64,000 nucleotides of DNA from Chryseobacterium sp. MEBOG06 (GTDB taxonomy: Bacteria > Bacteroidota > Bacteroidia > Flavobacteriales > Weeksellaceae). The notes under the pieces are model-generated. The model made no database searches, had not been told where the DNA came from, and was given only the letters and a program-made list of their open reading frames with translations. Position 1 is the stretch's first letter; each line of letters starts with the position of its first letter. Positions 22,163-30,775 of the stretch are shown one piece after another. Position numbers and translations under genes: made by a program. The stretch is taken from contig NZ_CP084580.1 of assembly GCF_021869765.1 (NCBI RefSeq), positions 2,418,001 to 2,482,000 on the forward strand. The letters run 5' to 3'.

Positions 22163-24019
22163 ATGAAAAAATGCACGTTGCTGCTCTTATTTCTTTTTTT
22201 TGAAAATAATTTCCAAGCCCAGGTGGGAATCAATACAACAACTCCTAATGCGTCCTCAGTGTTAGACCTTGTGGGCTCTAATAAAGGCCTTTTGATCCCC
22301 AGAATTGCCCTAACAGGAAGCTCAGATACTTCTACAGTTCCGTCGCCTGCCAATTCTTTAATGATTTACAACAGTGCTGCTGCAAACGGTGTTGTTCCTG
22401 GATATTATTATTGGAGTACAAATGCCGGACGATGGGCAAAAGTACTTGATGATCTTACCCCCATTATAATGACAGGATGGAGCCTGACTGGAAACTCCGG
22501 AATGGTAAACGGAATTAATTTTATAGGAACTTCAGATAATGTAGATGTTATTTTTAAAAGAAATAATATTGTCTCCGGTGTATTAAATACCACTAATACG
22601 ATCTTTGGGGTCAATAGTTTAACCGCTAATACTATAGGATTGAACAATACTGCGGTAGGAGTGAATAATTTGATTTCGAATACCACAGGAAGTATGAATA
22701 CAGCTATAGGATCAGAGGTGTTGAGCAGCAACAAATCGGGTATACAGAATACAGGATATGGGTACCGGGCTTTATATTCGAATCTTGATGGAAATAATAA
22801 TGTAGCCAACGGCTATTTTTCACTGTATGCTGCTAAAAGTACAATAAGCAACGTTGGTATCGGGGCGAGTTCACTTCGAGAGCTTATCTCCGGAGATGAA
22901 AATGTAGGGGTAGGAGGAGATACTTACCGAATGCTTCCCGGTGGAAGGGGAAATACGGCTATTGGAGGATCTGCCGGATATAGCTTAAATACGGTAAATA
23001 ATTATAATACTTTCATAGGCTTCCGGGCAGCTGCAGGACTTGTTTCCGGAAAATCCAATACCATTATCGGCGCCAATGTGAGCGGTCTGCCTGCTTCACT
23101 TTCAAATAACGTTATCATTGCGGATGGTGACGGAAACAGAAGAATCAATATTGACCAGAACGGAAATATTGGTATAGGGACCAATACTCCCAAATTTCCT
23201 CTGGATATCAGGTTAAAGACCTCCGCATGGCCTCTGCCGGTATCAAGTATTACCTATTACGGAATAAGCCCGGATTCAGGCTCTTTTGATGGAATGTTAA
23301 CTACTTACTCCAATTACACGAATGATATTGGTGCTTTCAATGCCAACACTTCTATTTATGCAGACGGAAATATTATATCGGTAGGAAAACTAAGTGTAGC
23401 ACAGACCTCTCTTTTTTCTGATCAAAGAATTAAAAATATCATTGGTAAATCGGATAACGTAAAAGACTTAGCCATCTTAAAAAAGCTGAGTATTACCGAT
23501 TATCAGATGAAAGATAAAGCTTTATATGGCACGCAGGAATTTAAAAAGGTAATCGCTCAGGAGGTTGAGAAAGTATATCCACAGGCAGTCAGTAAAAGTG
23601 GTGTGAAGGCTTTTATCCCCAACATCTACCAGTTGGCAAAACAAAATGGTGCAGTTTTTATGTTTGAAAAAGCTGTTGATATTGCTAAAGCAGATAAATT
23701 CCTTAAAATATATGATGAAACAGGGGAAATTATTTTGGAGATAAAAAGCAGTACACCTAACAGTATAACAGTTGATCTTGCAGATAAAAAGCTGAAAGGA
23801 AAGTTATTTGTTTACGGAACTGAAGTGTCAGACATAAGAACTGTAGATTACGATGCTTTATCTATGCTGAATATCTCTGCAACTCAGGCGTTGGTAAAAA
23901 AAATAGAAGCATTGGAAAGTGAAAATGAAACCTTAAAAAAATCGAATATAGAAATGCAGCATAAGCAGGTCCGTTTTGAAGAAAGGTTAAAAAAACTGGA
24001 ATCTTCCTTTACAAGATAA
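22163..24019 (+). CDS. Exported surface protein with S74 intramolecular chaperone (tail-fibre type) domain
   Basis: The 618-residue precursor has a signal peptide (1-19) then the module QVGINTTTPNASSVLDLVGS...GLLIPRIAL seen also at 38286 and 40440. The middle (about 130-330) is rich in short NTAxG-type repeats (NTAVGVNNLISNTTGSMNTA, NTAIG), a beta-solenoid or trimeric-stalk signature. The S74 domain starts at about 418 with SDQRIKNIIG, whose Ser is the expected self-cleavage nucleophile, and contains AQEVEKVYPQAV. The last 40 residues are a coiled coil (VKKIEALESENETLKKS). It probably trimerises on the surface as an adhesin-like fibre; the receptor is unknown. Confidence 0.85.
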   Translation: MKKCTLLLLFLFFENNFQAQVGINTTTPNASSVLDLVGSNKGLLIPRIALTGSSDTSTVPSPANSLMIYNSAAANGVVPGYYYWSTNAGRWAKVLDDLTPIIMTGWSLTGNSGMVNGINFIGTSDNVDVIFKRNNIVSGVLNTTNTIFGVNSLTANTIGLNNTAVGVNNLISNTTGSMNTAIGSEVLSSNKSGIQNTGYGYRALYSNLDGNNNVANGYFSLYAAKSTISNVGIGASSLRELISGDENVGVGGDTYRMLPGGRGNTAIGGSAGYSLNTVNNYNTFIGFRAAAGLVSGKSNTIIGANVSGLPASLSNNVIIADGDGNRRINIDQNGNIGIGTNTPKFPLDIRLKTSAWPLPVSSITYYGISPDSGSFDGMLTTYSNYTNDIGAFNANTSIYADGNIISVGKLSVAQTSLFSDQRIKNIIGKSDNVKDLAILKKLSITDYQMKDKALYGTQEFKKVIAQEVEKVYPQAVSKSGVKAFIPNIYQLAKQNGAVFMFEKAVDIAKADKFLKIYDETGEIILEIKSSTPNSITVDLADKKLKGKLFVYGTEVSDIRTVDYDALSMLNISATQALVKKIEALESENETLKKSNIEMQHKQVRFEERLKKLESSFTR

Positions 24020-24046
24020 AAATAATTTTGAACGGTATTAATAAGA

Positions 24047-24072
24047 AAGCCTGACTATTTAAAATCAGGCTT
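24047..24072 (+). terminator. Intrinsic terminator after the S74 gene
   Basis: An 8-bp stem (24047-24054 with 24065-24072) followed by a T-run; it lies before the convergent aroB. Confidence 0.8.
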
Positions 24073-24117
24073 TTTTCTTTTACAATCAATAATATTGTTT
24101 AAAAATAAAAATTCGAT

Positions 24118-25170
24118 TTAAAGGTCATTAAGTTTTCTATAAAAATGAATAGATTCCAGGATGTTTTTTGGACTGCACTGATGATCATAAGTACACGCAC
24201 CAATTCCGGAAAGCAGAGAAAAATTGATTTTACTATCAATATTCTTTTTATCATTCATCAGCAATGCGGTAATATCTTCATCTTTAAAATCGCTGATATC
24301 AAGATAAGGGTAATATCTCTGGATATTTTCAATGATTATTTTCGAATCTTCTTCAGAAATAAGATTTTCAAGGTAAGCAAGATATGTTTCCGAAATCATT
24401 CCCATGGCAACCGCCTCTCCATGAAGAATAGGGTTTCCCTGCTGCAGGCATAAACTTTCAACGGCATGTCCTATAGTATGCCCAAAGTTTAATGTCTTTC
24501 TGATGTCTTTTTCATGGAAATCTTTTTCCACTACATTCTGTTTGATATCCATAGAGGTCTGGATGTGAGGTGTTACTGATCCTACATCCAGTTTATGGAT
24601 CTGAATAAGCTGCTCCCAATGTGCTTTGTCAGCAATCAGCCCGTGTTTCAGCATTTCTGCAAATCCGCTTCTCAACTCTTTGAATGGTAATGTTTCTAAG
24701 AATTTAGGGAAAATAAAAATCTGTTCCGGGAAAGCAAAAGTGCCTACCATATTTTTATAATGCATCAGGTCAATACCTGTTTTACCGCCTATAGAAGCGT
24801 CACACATGGATAAAAGGGTAGTAGGGATGTTGATGAACTGTATACCTCTCTTATAAGTAGAAGAAACAAACCCTCCCATATCTGTGATCACACCGCCACC
24901 AAGATTGATGACCAGTGCTTTTCTGTCCGCCTGCATTTCTGTAAGAATTTCCCAAAGCTGATTTGCGGTCTGAATATTTTTCATTTCCTCACCGGCCTCA
25001 ATTTCCAGAATTTCAAATCCAAGATCTGTTTCCATATTGCCTAAAAGAATAGGAAGGCAGTATTCATGAGTGTTTTCGTCCACTAAAATAAAAATTTTAC
25101 TGAAAGTTTTTTCATGAAGAAACTCGTTCAACTGGGAGAAATTATCGTTTAATATTGTTATCATCTTCAA
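24118..25170 (-). CDS. aroB: 3-dehydroquinate synthase
   Basis: The 350-residue enzyme converts DAHP to 3-dehydroquinate, step two of the shikimate pathway, with NAD+ and a divalent metal. It shows the NAD loop LGGGVITDMGGFVSSTYKRG, the substrate-binding IGGKTGIDL, and metal ligands in RSGFAEMLKHG (Glu), FGHTIGHAVE (His) and ILHGEAVAMGM (His). Length is normal. Translation may start at the ATG at 25170 or two codons later. The promoter (25204-25211) is back to back with that of the pseudouridine synthase gene. Confidence 0.95.
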   Translation of the reverse strand: MKMITILNDNFSQLNEFLHEKTFSKIFILVDENTHEYCLPILLGNMETDLGFEILEIEAGEEMKNIQTANQLWEILTEMQADRKALVINLGGGVITDMGGFVSSTYKRGIQFINIPTTLLSMCDASIGGKTGIDLMHYKNMVGTFAFPEQIFIFPKFLETLPFKELRSGFAEMLKHGLIADKAHWEQLIQIHKLDVGSVTPHIQTSMDIKQNVVEKDFHEKDIRKTLNFGHTIGHAVESLCLQQGNPILHGEAVAMGMISETYLAYLENLISEEDSKIIIENIQRYYPYLDISDFKDEDITALLMNDKKNIDSKINFSLLSGIGACTYDHQCSPKNILESIHFYRKLNDL

Positions 25171-25203
25171 ATATATGTAAGGTTAAAAAAGTAAACTATC
25201 CTG

Positions 25204-25211
25204 CAAAGTTA
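25204..25211 (-). promoter_or_regulatory. -7 box (TAACTTTG) of aroB
   Basis: Perfect TANNTTTG match, divergent from the box at 25245-25252. Confidence 0.6.
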
Positions 25212-25244
25212 TGATTCTTAATTTTTAACTCGTAACTAAATTAC

Positions 25245-25252
25245 TATCTTTG
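25245..25252 (+). promoter_or_regulatory. -7 box (TATCTTTG) of the pseudouridine synthase gene
   Basis: Perfect match 14 bp before the ATG at 25267; same TATCTTTGCAGAAA sequence as in front of the DEAD-box helicase gene. Confidence 0.7.
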
Positions 25253-25266
25253 CAGAAATTTTTAGA

Positions 25267-26448
25267 ATGAGCAGAGATAATAATAATTCAGACAGACCAA
25301 AGAGACCAAGAATTTCAACCAAGAAAAGTTCTGATGATTCTCGTGCTTCCAGATCTGGAAATTCTTCAGGATCAGGATCTTTTAAAAAACCTTTTTCTAA
25401 AGACGGAGGAAGAAAAGGCCCAGAACATCAAGGATCCAACTCAAAATTTGAAAAGAAACCTTTTAAGAGAAATACAGAACGCTCTGACAGCTCCAGCGAA
25501 GATTCCGGTTCAAAAACTGAGAGCAGAGCTTACATTACGAATAAAAGTGAGAGCTACGAGAGAAAATCTTTTGGAAAACCTAAAAGAGGAGGAAAGAGCT
25601 TTGATACTAGAGATAAGTATGAAAGAGGCAGCCTGAAATATGGAAGAAGACCATCTAGCGGGGACGACAGAAATGAAGACAAAGCAAGATCTTTTGTACA
25701 GAAAAGAAGGCTTAACAAAATCGAAAAGGATGTCCACAAAGACACGATCCGTTTGAATAAGTATATTGCCAATTCAGGAATCTGCAGCAGAAGAGAAGCT
25801 GATGAACTGATTACCCAGGGACTTGTGGAAGTGAACGGGAAAGTAGTTGAGGAAATGGGGTACCAGGTACAGAAAACAGACAGAGTAGTTTTTGACGGAC
25901 AAAACATTACTCCTGAAAAACCTGTTTATGTACTTCTGAACAAACCCAAAGGTTACATTTCTACCACGAAGGATGACAAAGCAAGAAAAACAGTAATGGA
26001 TCTTGTGGCTAATGCTTCTCCGTACAGACTTTTCCCTGTGGGAAGACTGGATCGTTCAACAACGGGGGTTATTCTGTTAACGAATGACGGTCACATGACT
26101 AAAAAATTAACGCATCCATCTTTTGATGCTAAAAAGATTTATCATGTAACACTGGATAAGAAACTTACGGTAGAAGATTTACGTCTTATTGCTGAAGGAA
26201 TTCGTCTTGATGAGGGAGTAGCAGTTGTTGATCAGATTTCATTCATCGAAGGAAAACCTAAGAATGAGATAGGAATTGAAATCCATATCGGATGGAACCG
26301 TGTGATCAGAAGAATATTCCAAAGATTAGGATATGAAGTGGAAGCTTTAGACAGAGTAATGTTCGCCGGAATGACGAAGAAGAACATCAAGAGAGGACAC
26401 TGGAGAATTCTTACAGACCTGGAAGTGAATAATCTTAAAATGTTGTAA
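25267..26448 (+). CDS. RluB/RsuA-type ribosomal RNA pseudouridine synthase with long disordered N-terminus
   Basis: The 393-residue protein begins with about 155 residues of Ser/Arg/Lys/Gly-rich disordered sequence, probably RNA-binding. An S4 domain follows (RLNKYIANSGICSRREADEL, about 160-215), then the catalytic domain (from about 218) with GRLDRSTTGVILLTNDG, whose Asp is the catalytic nucleophile, and the RsuA/RluB-type end GWNRVIRRIFQRLGYEV. It isomerises a specific uridine in rRNA, probably in 23S as for RluB. The N-terminal extension is longer than in E. coli RluB but common in Bacteroidota. Confidence 0.9.
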   Translation: MSRDNNNSDRPKRPRISTKKSSDDSRASRSGNSSGSGSFKKPFSKDGGRKGPEHQGSNSKFEKKPFKRNTERSDSSSEDSGSKTESRAYITNKSESYERKSFGKPKRGGKSFDTRDKYERGSLKYGRRPSSGDDRNEDKARSFVQKRRLNKIEKDVHKDTIRLNKYIANSGICSRREADELITQGLVEVNGKVVEEMGYQVQKTDRVVFDGQNITPEKPVYVLLNKPKGYISTTKDDKARKTVMDLVANASPYRLFPVGRLDRSTTGVILLTNDGHMTKKLTHPSFDAKKIYHVTLDKKLTVEDLRLIAEGIRLDEGVAVVDQISFIEGKPKNEIGIEIHIGWNRVIRRIFQRLGYEVEALDRVMFAGMTKKNIKRGHWRILTDLEVNNLKML

Positions 26449-26535
26449 GAGCATTGTAAATGAAGAGGATGTGATTTTTTTAATTTCATATTGACAAAAC
26501 TCTTTTAAAACGATCATTTTAAGTTTAAAGAATAA

Positions 26536-26564
26536 AAAAGCGCAGAATTTACTTCTGCGCTTTT
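26536..26564. terminator. Bidirectional terminator between pseudouridine synthase and pncA
   Basis: A perfect 11-bp stem (26536-26546 with 26554-26564) with A-run before and T-run after. Confidence 0.85.
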
Positions 26565-26638
26565 GTTTTGGGATGATCTCATTAAGTATGAATGCTGAAA
26601 TTTTAATAGGTGTAAAGTCACCATTCACCATAGAATAT

Positions 26639-27244
26639 CTATCCTAATACTGTTACTCCTTTCTCTATCATGTCATAGATGGCATCTCTGCCGTTATCAG
26701 GCTTTACGTTTACCGCACGCGTTCCATTGAAATGAAGGCAGGTAACATAGCCATTAGCTACTGCATCCTGAGCCGTGAACTTCACGCAGTAATCCATTGC
26801 CAATCCTACGATTTCCAATAACTGGATATCATGGTATTTCAGGAAATCATCCAATCCGGTTTTCATAAAGTGATTGTTATCCTGAAAGCCACTGTAGCTG
26901 TCAATTTCAATATTTTTTCCTTTTTGTATAATGTGGGTTACTTTATCCTGATTCAGGTCTTTGTGAAATTCTGCACCAAAAGTCCCCTGAACACAATGAT
27001 CCGGCCACATAAATTGTGGAACGCCGTTTAAAATAATGCTTTCTCCAACTTTTCTTCCATTGCTGCTTGCAAAACTTTTATGTCCCGCAGGGTGCCAGTC
27101 CTGGGTAAGAACTACCTGGTCATATTGATTTTCCTCCATCAGAAGATTGATGTACGGAATAATTTCATTAGCTCCCGGTACTGCAAGTGCTCCGCCTTCA
27201 CAAAAATCGTTCTGTACATCGACTATTATTAACGCTTTTTTCAT
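26639..27244 (-). CDS. pncA: Nicotinamidase
   Basis: The 201-residue enzyme hydrolyses nicotinamide to nicotinate for NAD+ salvage. VDVQNDFCEGGALAVPGA holds the catalytic Asp, TQDWHPAGHKSFAS the metal-binding Asp-x-His...His, and VVGLAMDYCVK-like sequence (EIVGLAMDYCVKFTAQDA) the nucleophilic Cys after the cis-peptide. Length is standard. The upstream region contains one copy of an 82-bp sequence that is repeated at 28711-28781. A -7 box is at 27276-27283. Confidence 0.95.
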   Translation of the reverse strand: MKKALIIVDVQNDFCEGGALAVPGANEIIPYINLLMEENQYDQVVLTQDWHPAGHKSFASSNGRKVGESIILNGVPQFMWPDHCVQGTFGAEFHKDLNQDKVTHIIQKGKNIEIDSYSGFQDNNHFMKTGLDDFLKYHDIQLLEIVGLAMDYCVKFTAQDAVANGYVTCLHFNGTRAVNVKPDNGRDAIYDMIEKGVTVLG

Positions 27245-27250
27245 ATTTTG

Positions 27251-27332
27251 ATTTCTCGAATTTTTGATAAATTTACAAAACTAACAGACAAAAATTTGTC
27301 CAAAACTGAATTATCGGACAAATCGGCAATAT
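27251..27332. repeat. Direct repeat copy A, upstream of pncA
   Basis: From ATTTCTCGAATTTTTGATAA to GGACAAATCGGCAATAT it matches 28711-28781 almost base for base, apart from an 11-nt insertion and a few changes. It includes TTTGTCC and GGACAAA as inverted halves separated by 15 bp, which look like an operator. Confidence 0.75.
27276..27283 (-). promoter_or_regulatory. -7 box (TAGTTTTG) of pncA
   Basis: Perfect TANNTTTG match inside repeat copy A, 31 bp upstream of the ATG. Confidence 0.55.
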
Positions 27333-27431
27333 AATTTGAAAAAATACTATAAAAAAAGCAGGGGAAGTAAAAAAACATAAACTTTGTTTGTATCGATTCT
27401 CTTTCGAAGTGTAAACCAAATATCAATAGCT

Positions 27432-27439
27432 TATCTTTG
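27432..27439 (+). promoter_or_regulatory. -7 box (TATCTTTG) of the DEAD-box helicase gene
   Basis: Perfect match; it covers the earlier in-frame ATG at 27437 and so favours the start at 27458. Confidence 0.7.
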
Positions 27440-27457
27440 CAGAAAATAAGTATTTTT

Positions 27458-28600
27458 ATGTCATTTGAGTCTTTAGGATTATCACACAATATTATTCGTT
27501 CTGTTAACAAGTTAGGTTACTTAAAACCGTTTCCAATTCAGGAACAGGCAGTCCCTGTTATTTTACAAGGGAAAGATCTGATGGGAATTGCACAGACAGG
27601 TTCCGGAAAAACGGCTTGTTTTGTGATGCCGATTTTAGAAAAATTACAGAATTCAGAAGTTAAAAAAGACCGTAATGTTCAGGTTTTAATATTGGTGCCT
27701 ACCCGTGAATTAGCCATTCAGATTGATGAGGTTTTTAGAGCTTTTACAGAAAACCTGAAAAGGGAAATCCGTACAATGGCAGTGTATGGCGGTGTATCCA
27801 TCAACCCGCAAATGAAAGGGATGTTTGGGGTAGAGGTTCTTATTGCAACTCCCGGACGTTTATTAGACTTAATTGATCATAATGCACTGAGCATTTCCGG
27901 TATTCAGCATCTGGTAATTGACGAAGCGGATAAAATGTTTCAGCTGGGCTTTGGTGAAGAAATGAATAGGCTTTTTGCTCTAATGCCTGTGGTGAAGCAG
28001 ACAACTTTGTTCTCAGCGACTTTAAATGATAAAGTTTCTGAAATGAAAGAACGGTTATCCATTAATCCTACCGTTATTGAAATAAAAAAAGAAGAAGTTG
28101 AAATTGATAATATCGAACAACTGGCCTATCATGTTTCTCCGGAAAACAAAGGTCCTTTTTTACGTTATTTAATTAAAGAAAAGAAGGTTGAAAAAGCTTT
28201 GATTTTCGTTTCTTCTACAAGATCTGCAGATAATTTGGTTGAAAAACTTAAAAAGAATAAAATTAAAGCAGTGGCTATCCACAGTCAGAAGTCACAAGGG
28301 GCACGTAGAAACAATTTGGAAGAATTCAAAGTGAATGGAGCTCAGATTTTGGTGGCTACAGACTTAATTGGCCGTGGTATTCACATTGAGTCTTTACCTT
28401 GTGTGATCAATTATGAATTGCCGCGTTCGCCTTTAGACTACATTCACCGTATTGGTAGAACAGGCCGTGCCAACGAAAAAGGAACTGCTATCAGTATTCT
28501 GACGGATGATGAACTGCAGCATTTCAGAGTGATTCAAAAGAAAATGGGTAAAAAAGTAACTTTACAAAGAACAGAGGGTATTGACCTGCATGGTTATTAA
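27458..28600 (+). CDS. DEAD-box RNA helicase (RhlE-like)
   Basis: The 380-residue protein contains only the two RecA-like domains: Q-motif FPIQEQAVP, Walker A AQTGSGKT, PTRELAIQ, VIDEADKMF, SAT, then ATDLIGRGI and HRIGRTGRA. It unwinds RNA duplexes with ATP, probably in ribosome assembly or RNA decay. The start at 27458 (MSFESLGL) is preferred because the upstream ATG overlaps the -7 box. It lacks the long basic C-terminal tail of many RhlE proteins. A strong terminator follows. Near-identical intergenic sequences flank the gene on both sides. Confidence 0.92.
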   Translation: MSFESLGLSHNIIRSVNKLGYLKPFPIQEQAVPVILQGKDLMGIAQTGSGKTACFVMPILEKLQNSEVKKDRNVQVLILVPTRELAIQIDEVFRAFTENLKREIRTMAVYGGVSINPQMKGMFGVEVLIATPGRLLDLIDHNALSISGIQHLVIDEADKMFQLGFGEEMNRLFALMPVVKQTTLFSATLNDKVSEMKERLSINPTVIEIKKEEVEIDNIEQLAYHVSPENKGPFLRYLIKEKKVEKALIFVSSTRSADNLVEKLKKNKIKAVAIHSQKSQGARRNNLEEFKVNGAQILVATDLIGRGIHIESLPCVINYELPRSPLDYIHRIGRTGRANEKGTAISILTDDELQHFRVIQKKMGKKVTLQRTEGIDLHGY

Positions 28601-28620
28601 CCGATCAATTAAAATACAAA

Positions 28621-28650
28621 AAAGCTTCAATTCTATAAAATTGAAGCTTT
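28621..28650 (+). terminator. Intrinsic terminator after the helicase gene
   Basis: A perfect 12-bp stem (28621-28632 with 28639-28650), 6-nt loop and T-run. Confidence 0.9.
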
Positions 28651-28701
28651 TTTTATTCCGTGAATGCATCTTCCTTTCATAAGTACAATTAACACTTTTT
28701 T

Positions 28702-28709
28702 TACATTTG
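28702..28709 (+). promoter_or_regulatory. -7 box (TACATTTG) of the bacillithiol-type operon
   Basis: Perfect TANNTTTG match directly before repeat copy B, giving a leader of roughly 90 nt that contains that repeat. Confidence 0.5.
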
Positions 28710-28710
28710 A

Positions 28711-28781
28711 ATTTCTCGAATTTTTGATAAATTTACAAACATAACGTCCAAACACTGAATGATCGGACAAATCGGCAATAT
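28711..28781. repeat. Direct repeat copy B, in the leader of the DinB/YfiT-like gene
   Basis: Same orientation as copy A (27251-27332), lacking 11 nt in the middle. The GGACAAATCGGCAATAT end is identical. The two copies are about 1.4 kb apart and flank the helicase gene. Confidence 0.75.
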
Positions 28782-28803
28782 TAAAAAATTAAAACCTTGA
28801 ACA

Positions 28804-29340
28804 ATGAGTGATTTAGAGAATAAAAAATTTCCAATAGGGCCGTTTGAAGCTCCTGAAAATATCTGTGACACAACACTAGATACCTATATCAAAGTGATCA
28901 AAGATTTTCCGGGCAGGCTGAAAAATCTCATTGAACATTTTACAGAAGATCAGTTAGATACGCCTTACCGCGACGGGGGATGGACTGTAAGACAGGTGGT
29001 AAATCATCTTTCAGACAGCCACATGAATAGTTTTATCCGTTTTAAACTGGCTTTAACGGAAGATAACCCAACCATTAAACCCTACGATGAAGCTAAGTGG
29101 GCAGAACTTCAGGATAGTTTTCATATGCCTGTAAAACCGGCCATGAGAATATTGAAAGGAACACATCAGAGATGGGTTACATTACTTAAAAGTCTTACTA
29201 ATAAACAGTTTGAGAGAACATTTCATCATCCTGAGCACAATAAAAACTATGATCTCAGGGAAAGTCTTGCATTATATGTCTGGCACTGCAATCATCATTT
29301 TGCCCATATTGAAAATCTGAAGAAAGAAAAAGGTTGGTAA
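28804..29340 (+). CDS. YfiT-family (DinB-fold) putative bacillithiol S-transferase
   Basis: The 178-residue protein is a four-helix DinB-fold enzyme. The three expected metal-binding His lie in VVNHLSDSHMNSF and in the WHCNHHFAHIENL C-terminal helix; YPDGGWTVRQ-like sequence (YRDGGWTVRQVV) is typical of YfiT. Family members conjugate the low-molecular-weight thiol bacillithiol to electrophiles. It heads an operon with DUF1569, YtxJ-like and Crp/Fnr genes, which fits thiol-based redox defence. The substrate is unknown. Confidence 0.85.
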   Translation: MSDLENKKFPIGPFEAPENICDTTLDTYIKVIKDFPGRLKNLIEHFTEDQLDTPYRDGGWTVRQVVNHLSDSHMNSFIRFKLALTEDNPTIKPYDEAKWAELQDSFHMPVKPAMRILKGTHQRWVTLLKSLTNKQFERTFHHPEHNKNYDLRESLALYVWHCNHHFAHIENLKKEKGW

Positions 29341-29795
29341 AGAAAAGACTTGGTAACCCCATATATTATAAGGAAATTGTGGACAGAATTTCCAAATTAT
29401 CTGAAAACTCCTCTGGGAAATGGGGGAAAATGGATGTGTCTCAAATGTTTAAGCATTGCGACCTTGTACTGCAGGTGGCTCTGGGGAAAATTGAACTTCC
29501 TCCTATCAACGTCCTTTTTGAGACAATAGGGGTGATCACTAAAATAGAAATGTATGTTTTCAATAACGGAATTCCCAGAAACATGCCCACTTTTCAAAAA
29601 CTTATCGTTAATTTTGAGTGTGATTTTGATGAATCAAAAACCAATCTACTGAAAACACTGGAGGGATTCCGGGCGGCCTGTGAAAATAAAAGCCTTCCCG
29701 GCCACCACAGATTATTCGGGAACATGACTGAAAAAGACTGGGAATTTTTAGAGTATAAGCATCTTGATCATCATTTAAAACAATTTAATGTATGA
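29334..29795 (+). CDS. DUF1569 domain-containing protein
   Basis: The 153-residue protein overlaps the previous gene by 7 bp and probably starts at TTG 29334, because the next ATG would remove a third of the domain; coupled translation is likely. It has the DUF1569 layout of a DinB-like helical bundle: KWGKMDVSQMFKHC with the first His, then PGHHRLFGNMTEKDWE and a final KHLDHHLKQF that supplies further His. A metal site is therefore plausible. The function is unknown; context suggests detoxification with its neighbours. Confidence 0.8.
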   Translation: MVKKRLGNPIYYKEIVDRISKLSENSSGKWGKMDVSQMFKHCDLVLQVALGKIELPPINVLFETIGVITKIEMYVFNNGIPRNMPTFQKLIVNFECDFDESKTNLLKTLEGFRAACENKSLPGHHRLFGNMTEKDWEFLEYKHLDHHLKQFNV

Positions 29796-30172
29796 GTTTT
29801 TTTGATAAAATATTTGGTGGAAAAAATGAAACCCCTGATCAAAAATCTTTTTGGAAAAAGATAGAATCTGAGGAAGATCTGGCAAAAGCCATTGAGGAAT
29901 CTTACCAACATAAAATAGCGATATTTAAGCATTCTACAAGTTGCTTTATCAGCAGGACGGTATTGAAAAATTTTGAAAAAGAAGTTGAAAGCTCAGATCA
30001 GCCTGTGGAAGTCTATTACCTGGATTTATTAGCTTACAGACCTATTTCTAATAAAATTGCTGAAGACTTTGATATCAGACATGAAAGTCCGCAATTAATC
30101 GTTATAGAAAATGGAAAACCTGTGAACAATGCTTCCCACCAAAGTATTTCTTTAAGCCAGATTATATCATGA
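29792..30172 (+). CDS. ytxJ: YtxJ-type bacillithiol system redox protein
   Basis: The 126-residue cytoplasmic protein has a thioredoxin-like fold with the motif FKHSTSCFISRTVLKNF, where the single Cys is the putative site of bacillithiol exchange (monothiol bacilliredoxin type). A VYYLDLLAYRPISN strand and SPQLIVIENGKPV cis-Pro loop follow. It overlaps both neighbours by 4 bp (ATGA), so translation is coupled. The family is linked to the bacillithiol system by co-occurrence; the exact reaction is not settled. Confidence 0.85.
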   Translation: MSFFDKIFGGKNETPDQKSFWKKIESEEDLAKAIEESYQHKIAIFKHSTSCFISRTVLKNFEKEVESSDQPVEVYYLDLLAYRPISNKIAEDFDIRHESPQLIVIENGKPVNNASHQSISLSQIIS

Positions 30173-30765
30173 AGAATATCAATAATTATTTAGCCAAAGT
30201 TTTGAATGTTCCGCTTCAGAGTGTGAACACCTGCAGCCTGCATTACGAAGTAAAAAAGATTCCTAAAAATCAGTTTCTTCTTCAGTATGGTGAAATATGC
30301 AGACATATATTCTTTGTAGAAAGAGGGCTGATAAAGATGTATTCTATAGATAAAAACGGGAAAGAGCACATTATACAGTTTGCTCCGGAAAGCTGGCTGA
30401 TCTCAGACCGAAGCAGTCTTTATTTTAATGAAAAATCAAATTATTACATAGAAGCCGTTGAAGATTCCGAAGTGTTATTTTTACATCCTGATTTTTTCAA
30501 TAAACTGGTAGAACAATTTCCGAACAGTATTGAAAGAAGTGATTTTCTTCTTCAGAAACATATCAGAAGCCTTCAGAACAGGATCAATTCTTTATTAGGG
30601 GAGACTGCAGAAGAAAGATACATGAAGTTTATTAAAATGTATCCGGATTTATTGCTTCGTGTTCCCCAATGGATGATTGCTTCTTATCTGGGAATTACTC
30701 CGGAGAGCTTAAGCCGTGTGAGAAAAGAGCTGGCAAGGAAAAATTTCGTTCCCGATAACAAATAA
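30169..30765 (+). CDS. Crp/Fnr-family transcriptional regulator
   Basis: The 198-residue protein has an N-terminal cNMP-binding-like beta barrel (about 25-125, with FFVERGLIKMYSID) and a C-terminal winged HTH (PQWMIASYLGITPESLSRVR). It is cotranscribed with the bacillithiol-type genes and is likely their redox or ligand-responsive regulator. The barrel lacks the RxS phosphate-binding motif typical of cAMP binders, and there is one early Cys pair (VNTCSLHY; EICRHIF) that might sense oxidants. The signal is unknown. Confidence 0.88.
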   Translation: MKNINNYLAKVLNVPLQSVNTCSLHYEVKKIPKNQFLLQYGEICRHIFFVERGLIKMYSIDKNGKEHIIQFAPESWLISDRSSLYFNEKSNYYIEAVEDSEVLFLHPDFFNKLVEQFPNSIERSDFLLQKHIRSLQNRINSLLGETAEERYMKFIKMYPDLLLRVPQWMIASYLGITPESLSRVRKELARKNFVPDNK

Positions 30766-30775
30766 TGATAAGTCT

